DNA from: Stentor coeruleus
Taxonomy: Eukaryota; Ciliophora; Heterotrichea; Heterotrichida; Stentoridae
Reading direction: 5' to 3'
NCBI GenBank assembly: GCA_001970955.1
Contig: MPUH01000609.1
Span: 1-43,339, forward strand
DNA length: 43,339 bases
Positions 37,779 through 43,339 of the stretch are shown here, piece by piece. The position numbers and the translations under genes are program-made. Position 1 is the stretch's first letter. Each line of letters opens with the position of its first letter. The notes beneath the pieces were generated by a model. It saw nothing but the letters and a program-made list of their open reading frames with translations. It was not told the origin of the DNA and searched no databases.

Positions 37779-37886
37779 TTAGATTTTTCAAGAAGATTAA
37801 TTCTAACACAATATTTACATCCATCATCTTGCCACTAAAAGAAAAGAAACAGAAAAGACCTTTTCAGTGAAATAAAAACAATATAA

Positions 37887-38061
37887 TTAGCGACAACAAA
37901 AGGTTTAGCATGGAGAATCAGCCTAAAAAAAGAGATTATGGGACCAATAAGCCTCGATCATACATAATTCAAANTTAGCGACAACAAAAGGTTTAGCATG
38001 GAGAATCAGCCTAAAAAAAGAGATTATGGGACCAATAAACCTCGATCATACATAATTCAAA
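37887..38061. repeat. Direct duplication flanking N at 37974 (assembly joint)
   Basis: 37887-37973 and 37975-38061 differ by one G/A. Confidence 0.9.
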
Positions 38062-38232
38062 TCTTTCCACCTTAACGATAAAAATCCCTCTCAATAATAC
38101 CCACCCTAATTCTAAATCAACTACAAATTTTCCATTAAGCAATTATCTTCCAATACAATCCTATGAAAAGCCCTCACAAAAGTTCTATCTAACAAAAATT
38201 CATCCTTTAAAAACTCTAACTTAACTCTAATT

Positions 38233-38745
38233 TCAATAAATACTCGTTTGCTTCATAATATTCAAAAACTCATCTTGACTAATCTGCCCATCACTATCCT
38301 TATCAAATTCATCAATCATAGCTTTCAACTCATCATCCGACAACTGTTCCCCTAATTCTCTTGCAATCCTCCTCAAATTCTTCAAAGTTATAAACCCAGT
38401 CCCATCATCATCAAAAAGCCTAAAAGCTTTTTTAATCTCTTCACTCGGATCTCTTTCCGATATCTTCTGGGTCATAATCTCTAAAAAATCCTGATAATCA
38501 ATTTTTCCTGATAACTCTTTATCATATTGTCTCATAAGTTCACTAACTTCAGCTTTTTTAACATCAAATCCTAAAGCCCGCATGGCAACTTTAAGTTCAT
38601 GATAATCAATACTTGAAGTTTTATCTGTATCAAACAAATCAAAAGCTTCTTTAATCTCTTGTTTCTGTTCTTCAGTTAACTCAAATCTTCCACGTCTTTT
38701 AGGTCTAGGCTTAGAGGATAAGGCAAATTCTGGTTTCTTAAACAT
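38233..38745 (-). CDS. Centrin
   Basis: 170 aa with a basic N-terminal tail ([20 protein letters not shown]) followed by four EF-hands: D39-E50 ([12 protein letters not shown], complete), D75-D86 (degenerate), D112-N123 ([12 protein letters not shown], twelfth position Asn) and D148-E159 ([12 protein letters not shown], complete). The order and the flanking [14 protein letters not shown] and IARELGE segments are diagnostic of centrin rather than calmodulin. Centrins are basal-body proteins, and in large ciliates they form calcium-responsive contractile fibres. Only hands 1 and 4 look able to bind calcium well. It starts 33 nt downstream of the CorA-like gene on the same strand. Confidence 0.97.
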   Translation of the reverse strand: MFKKPEFALSSKPRPKRRGRFELTEEQKQEIKEAFDLFDTDKTSSIDYHELKVAMRALGFDVKKAEVSELMRQYDKELSGKIDYQDFLEIMTQKISERDPSEEIKKAFRLFDDDGTGFITLKNLRRIARELGEQLSDDELKAMIDEFDKDSDGQISQDEFLNIMKQTSIY

Positions 38746-38778
38746 TTAAATTACTAAAAAAAAATGGTTTTAATTTTT

Positions 38779-40002
38779 TTATAGCCAGGATTTAGCTTTA
38801 AAAAGCATTACGATGAATATAAAATAACACACAGAAAACATTATGATTGTAGAAAATGGCCATATTGTGTCTGGGTATTTATTTACCATGAATGGGACTT
38901 GGATATTCATCCCCATAAAGGCTGCCATGAGGTTTAAAGGTAAAAATATTGCTGTTATCGCTGAAAATACTTGTAAAAGCTTGTTAAGTTTTAATGAACT
39001 TTGATTTATCCCTTCATCAACATAAGAATTATAAACATTACCATAACTTTTTAGCGTCCTTTTACTTGATTTTATCTTTTTTTCTAGTTTATTCATATTA
39101 AGACTCATACTTATAAGATACTCAGAAAAAGTTTTTCCTAAGACTTTTGATTTGATTAGTTGAGGAAATAATTTGATTTTTCTTTTTACATATGTACTAC
39201 AAAGCGATAAGTTCTTTTGCGCAAGATTCATACGGATAATAAACTCATTGCTTTCATTTATACTCAAATTCGTCACAAAATCAATACAATTAACAACTTC
39301 TTCATCAACTTTTGCTATGATTTCTTCGATTCTTATAAACATCATATGGAGGATTTTATGTAAGACAAGTTCAATTTGACTAAGTTCAGTATCATCATAA
39401 CTTATTTGTATAGCTGATCTTCTAGCTATTCTAATATTTCTAATATATTCAGTACTTTTTCTGATAATATCTCTAAAGTCATTTTTTGATGACTCTTTAA
39501 ATATACTAAAACCCATGTTGTTACAAAGGACTTCTTCAACACATGCGATTTTTTCTGAGAGGAATAAAAACATAGCTTTTTCAATGATAAGAATTTTCAT
39601 TGAAGCAGGTTTAGTAAGTTCTTCTGATGCAGGGATGTCTATAAGTGCTATAAAAAGACAATCAGTAAATTCAAACATATGATCTATAGAATAAGAATTG
39701 GAATATGAACACTCGTAATCTAGGATAGGGTGGAAGTTAAAAGCTTTACGGATTTTTGTTATAGAATCTGTTGATGGGTCTATGATAACAAAAAGATACT
39801 CAGCATCCATGAGTTTTATAACTTGAGGGTTCATAATTTCTTCTATACAAGATTCACGACAAGTCTTTTTGGTTAGGTTTATTATATGAACTTTATTACT
39901 ATAAAGCTCTTCGGATAGTTCTTGAGGTGATGGTTCAGATTTATCTTCTTCTTCAAATTCTTCATCGTCAATTGATTTTTGTTCTTCCATACTGTTATAC
40001 AT
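38779..40002 (-). CDS. CorA-type divalent cation transporter
   Basis: 407 aa. It has a long soluble, helical N-terminal domain with an acidic start. Then come two transmembrane segments near the C terminus, with the signature GMN motif at 364-366 (FMGMNIQVPF) at the end of the first. The last residues are basic (FKAKSWL). The layout is that of CorA/Mrs2-family pentameric channels, which import Mg2+ or other divalent ions. The periplasmic-type loop between the two helices (VPFMVNKYPDTIWPF) is short, as in CorA. Whether it sits in the plasma membrane or an organelle cannot be told. Divergent from the calcium-channel gene across 788 bp. Confidence 0.93.
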   Translation of the reverse strand: MYNSMEEQKSIDDEEFEEEDKSEPSPQELSEELYSNKVHIINLTKKTCRESCIEEIMNPQVIKLMDAEYLFVIIDPSTDSITKIRKAFNFHPILDYECSYSNSYSIDHMFEFTDCLFIALIDIPASEELTKPASMKILIIEKAMFLFLSEKIACVEEVLCNNMGFSIFKESSKNDFRDIIRKSTEYIRNIRIARRSAIQISYDDTELSQIELVLHKILHMMFIRIEEIIAKVDEEVVNCIDFVTNLSINESNEFIIRMNLAQKNLSLCSTYVKRKIKLFPQLIKSKVLGKTFSEYLISMSLNMNKLEKKIKSSKRTLKSYGNVYNSYVDEGINQSSLKLNKLLQVFSAITAIFLPLNLMAAFMGMNIQVPFMVNKYPDTIWPFSTIIMFSVCYFIFIVMLFKAKSWL

Positions 40003-40790
40003 ATTTTAATATGTGAAAATTAAATCTAAATGGCCGGTTTGTCTTTGTGCTTGTTAGGATATGAAGTTTTATGGATAAGGTATTTTTTGGTGTTAGGGTA
40101 GACTTTGTTGATGATAGATTATTTTGAAATCTTTTTATGAGAGTTTTTATTTTATGTAAAGTTTAAGTTTTTATTATAAGAATGTTGATTAAAATATAAT
40201 GATTTTTTGGTAACTTATTTTAGTTTAATGGGAAAATATTTATAAGTGGAAAGGTAGCTAGCATGAAATTGGGGGTAATTGTAAATAATTTATTAGATTA
40301 TGGGGTTTATAATATCAAGTATTTAAGTTTATATATATAGATTTTGTTAATATGATTTTTTACTATGATGTACTTTAAAAAAAAAATAGCAGCTGCAGCT
40401 GCAAGCAAAATAAAAATAATTCCTTTTTAATACTGTGCATATAGATTATAGGTTTTTTAAATTATTATAATTAAATGATGTTAGAAATAAGTTATTTTTG
40501 GTGTGTACAATAAAAATCAAAAGGAAATTTTAATTCAGACTTCTAATAAAATCAAACAATTTAAATCATAACTTAGTAAAAAAATAAACATAAAGTATTT
40601 ACTTTGCTATTAGACAAAATTTTCAACCTGAAATTTTATGACATGCAAATACTATAATAATCAAAAAAAAATTAAATAATTAGATAAACTAAACAAATTT
40701 AAAATACTGAACAGATAAAAAGTATCTATTAATAAACTACTCTTTATCATTAAAATCATCATAATAACTTATCATATAACTGGTATTACA
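40003..40790. other. Divergent promoter spacer with GC-rich palindrome
   Basis: Left part (to about 40310) G-rich; right part (from about 40500) C-rich. The palindrome at 40389-40402 is near the switch. One telomere-like TGTTAGGG occurs near 40090. No gene seen. Confidence 0.6.
40389..40402. promoter_or_regulatory. Perfect 14-bp palindrome GCAGCTGCAGCTGC
   Basis: A GC-rich island in AT-rich spacer between two divergent ion-transport genes. It contains two overlapping CAGCTG E-box-type hexamers. Possible protein-binding site; function unknown. Confidence 0.45.
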
Positions 40791-43339
40791 ATGAATTCTA
40801 TATCTATCATCAAAGGACTTAGAAGAAAAGCAAAATCCAAACACAAAATTAAAAACCAAACCATTGAAGCTGAATTAGAAACCTCATCTATTAAACAAGA
40901 ATACAAAGACATCATTGCTTTAAGAGAAATGACAATATATGAAAAAATCGACTCATATGAAAATCCTAGATACTTTCTAGAACTAACAAAAGCTATAATG
41001 AGAATCAAAGCTGGTCTTTCTGAATTGTGCATGAAAACAGTAGTAAATACTATCTTCATAACCTTTATTATGCTAGTAATTCTTATGAATGTTATAACAC
41101 TAGCCCTTAATGGTTCATCAAACAATCTCCAAGAACCGATGCAATCTTTAGAATTCTTTTACTTAATTGTATACACAATAGAAGCTCTACTTAAAATCTT
41201 AGCTTATGGGTTTATCATAAACCGAGGTTCATACATGCGTGATTTCTGGAATTATATCGACATTGCAATAGTCATATCAGGTTGGATTGACATAACAACT
41301 GAAACCCGTGGAGTTAAACTTACAGCCCTTCGAGTCCTTAGAATTCTTCGTCCTCTTCGTGGTATAACTACAATAAAAGGTTTAAGGGTGATAATCCGAG
41401 CTTTATTTTATTCAGCGAAACAGTTTTTAGCTTCAATTACCCTTCTCATAATTTTCTTATTAATTTTCTCAGTAGCTGGCTTACAAATCTGGTCTGGTAC
41501 TCTAAAATGGCGCTGTTTAAACATAAAAACCGGAGTCTTTAATTCAGAAAACTGTGGGAATTCTACATGTGAAAAAGGTTATGAATGCGCTTATAGTTTA
41601 AATAACCCAAACAGTGGCTCAACAAATTTCGATAATTTGCTTTATAGTTTTTTAACAGTATTTCAATGTATTACCCTTGAAGGTTGGACTGATACAATGT
41701 TTTATGTGGTTAAAGTATACAATTTTTCAGCGATCTTTTTTTTTGTCATTCTTGTGTTTACTGGTGCTTATTTGCTTATAAGTTTAACTTTGGTTGTTAT
41801 AAAATCCGCATTGACAAATTCAATAAAAATTGTGAATTCAAGATTTGATTGTGATGAAATGGATGAATTAGATACTAATGATTTGGCTGGACATTTAAAA
41901 AAACTTTTTATGAGTAATTCTGAGGTTTATGATTTAAGTAGTTCTGGGGTTTATTCGGATTCTGATATNAAAACTTTTTATGAGTAATTCTGAGGTTTAT
42001 GATTTAAGTAGTTCTGGGGTTTATTCGGATTCTGATATGATGAGAATATCAGATAATAGTTATAAGGAAGATAAAGATTTTGAGGAAGAACGTTTGAAGG
42101 CCCGTGAAGAATATGAGAATGAAAATAGATCGAGGCAGGAAGATATGATTATAAATCGTAATATTGGGTATAAAAGGTCAAATTCTATGAAGATGATGGA
42201 TTTTAATTTACAGGGTAGAGCTAAAAGACTTGAGAATATTTATGCACTTACACCTATGATATCAAGGATGAATTCTTCAATTAGGATTAGTAGGAAACTT
42301 ATTGCGAAATTACAAAGTGAAGGGGATTTAGTGCCGATTATTCATTATACTGATGTAAAATCGACTTCGTGTAAAGATGTATATCCAGAAGATAATGTTG
42401 GTAAGTTTATTATGAAAGGGTGCTTTTATGAGTTTTCTTATAGAAAACCTGGGGAAAATGATTATGTCAAAGAGTTGTTTGAGCATGAAACTGAAAAAGT
42501 TGAGATGTTTTGTGAGAACAACAAACTTCTAGGAAGCAACCAAAAAATCATTGGGTCGTTTTCAGGGAAACATTCAGCTAGGAAGACTTTTTTTAAAATG
42601 AAAGTTAATGCTAAGGATTTTGTAGAAAAAGTGCATAAAAACGATCTGCATACATTAAAAATTGTTGCTGACCAGTCAGAGGTTAACTATGATAAGTCAT
42701 GTGTAGCTTTAGAAAACTCTTTAAGCCTTATGAAATATACTCTTTTTGAAAAAGGCCCAGGCATTGCCTGGGCAAAATTTATAACACCCTTACAATTATT
42801 TATATCAAACAAGTACTTCAACAACACAATCTATATATGCATCATATCAAATACTATAGTTTTATCAATAGACCACTACGATATTTCTATAAACTTACTT
42901 TCAACCCTAAATACTATGAACACAATATTTACATTCATATTCGGTGCTGAGTTATTACTTAGAATCCTATCTTTAGGTCTAAACAAATTTTCTAGAGACT
43001 TCATGAATTATCTTGATTTTGTAATCGTCGCATCAAGTCTTATAGAATTTTCTTTATTATCAGGTAGTAAATCTATTATCTCAGCATTTCGAGCTGTTAG
43101 GATATTCAAACTTATGAGAGTTATAAGAGTAGCTAAACTTTTTAGGTATTTAAAAAGCATGAGACATATAATCTTTATCATATCAAAATCTATATCAAAA
43201 TTCGCATATGTAGCAATATTGTTATTTTTATTTGTCATTGTATACAGTTTATTAGGTATGGAAATTTTTAGTGATAATTTAGTTAATCCTCGGCAGTCCC
43301 GAAGTAGTTTTGACAACTTTTATTGGGCTTTTTTATCGA
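40791..43339 (+). CDS. Voltage-gated calcium-channel-like alpha subunit, 3' end outside window
   Basis: Continuous frame to the window end once the 70-bp artefact at N 41969 is discounted. Domain I: S1 near 84-106, S4 at about 176-203 with Arg every third residue (R181, R184, R187, R190), an extracellular turret with paired Cys (250-270), and the pore motif TLEGWTD (295-301), whose Glu297 is the selectivity residue of Cav domain I. A ~300-residue cytoplasmic linker is highly charged. Domain II starts near 42750, with S4 AFRAVRIFKLMRVIRVAKLFR, and the window ends as its pore loop begins (SFDNFYWAF). Four domains are expected in total. Such channels give ciliates their depolarisation and ciliary reversal. 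The first ATG at 40791 is used. Confidence 0.93.
41900..42038. repeat. Direct duplication flanking N at 41969 (assembly joint)
   Basis: Identical 69-bp copies at 41900-41968 and 41970-42038. The 70-bp offset shifts the channel frame by one. Confidence 0.92.
42755..42773. repeat. Perfect GC-rich palindrome inside the channel gene
   Basis: GCCCAGGCA-T-TGCCTGGGC: 9-bp arms around a single T, encoding part of FEKGPGIAWAKF. It lies where the coding strand changes from G- to C-rich. Confidence 0.8.

Larger units (their letters stand above)
37627..38232. other. Spacer with candidate structured RNA and assembly joint
   Basis: Upstream of the SWR1 gene and downstream of centrin. It is less skewed and more complex than other spacers between 37690 and 37960. 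It contains a two-part hairpin at 37735-37778. C-rich after 38060. Confidence 0.55.

Noticed and set aside
37887..37973. Resemblance to U6 snRNA (TTAGCATGG)
   Set aside because: Only nine bases match; the invariant ACAGAGA box is absent.
1..43339. CRISPR arrays, insertion sequences, viral genes, rRNA
   Set aside because: No regularly spaced repeats, transposase-like frames, viral proteins or rRNA segments were seen.

Overview
The window looks like macronuclear DNA of a heterotrich ciliate, most probably Stentor. It is very AT-rich and eukaryotic in content (Mago nashi, SWR1-type ATPase, centrin, importin-alpha-like, Cav-like channel). Trp is read from TGG and TAA/TAG/TGA behave as stops, so the standard code applies, which argues against Blepharisma. 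Two genes become continuous, in register with their protein families or frames, only after removal of a 15-nt GT...AG intron (23516-23530 and 16465-16479). Introns of that size are a known trait of Stentor.

Layout. 1-1160: decayed copy of a B-box/WD40 gene on the minus strand, head to head with an intact 820-aa paralogue (1567-4029). 4613-7319: importin-alpha-like protein and a PP2C phosphatase. 7320-10351: mostly spacer, with a broken CUB-like fragment. 10352-16541: small C2H2 protein, an unknown basic protein, a YY1-like zinc-finger factor sharing a 19-bp divergent spacer with Mago nashi, a helical-repeat protein starting 13 nt after Mago, and a disordered protein with a 15-nt intron. 17243-24057: degenerate PP2C paralogue, leucine-rich repeat protein, small membrane protein, and a third PP2C with an intron. 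24596-30594: mostly small unknown, ankyrin and coiled-coil proteins. 31067-40002 (minus strand): a tRNA-Thr-like gene, a Tpt1 RNA 2'-phosphotransferase fused to an ERI1-type 3'-5' exonuclease, a PLC-X protein broken by a one-base frameshift, a SWR1/SRCAP-type remodeller, centrin, and a CorA-type transporter. 40791-end: first two domains of a voltage-gated calcium-channel-like protein.

Genes are intron-poor and can be packed extremely tightly (13, 19, 33 and 46 nt spacers). Longer spacers show a strong strand asymmetry: G-rich at the left and C-rich at the right on the plus strand, whatever the orientation of the flanking genes. The switch often coincides with an inverted repeat. Nine single Ns each sit between two near-identical copies of 45-163 bp. 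These are almost certainly unmerged contig ends and they damage three gene models.

The candidates most worth follow-up are the Tpt1-ERI1 fusion beside a tRNA gene, the skew-switch/inverted-repeat architecture of the spacers, and the PP2C paralogue that has lost key metal-site residues. All identifications are from reading the sequence; no database search was run.
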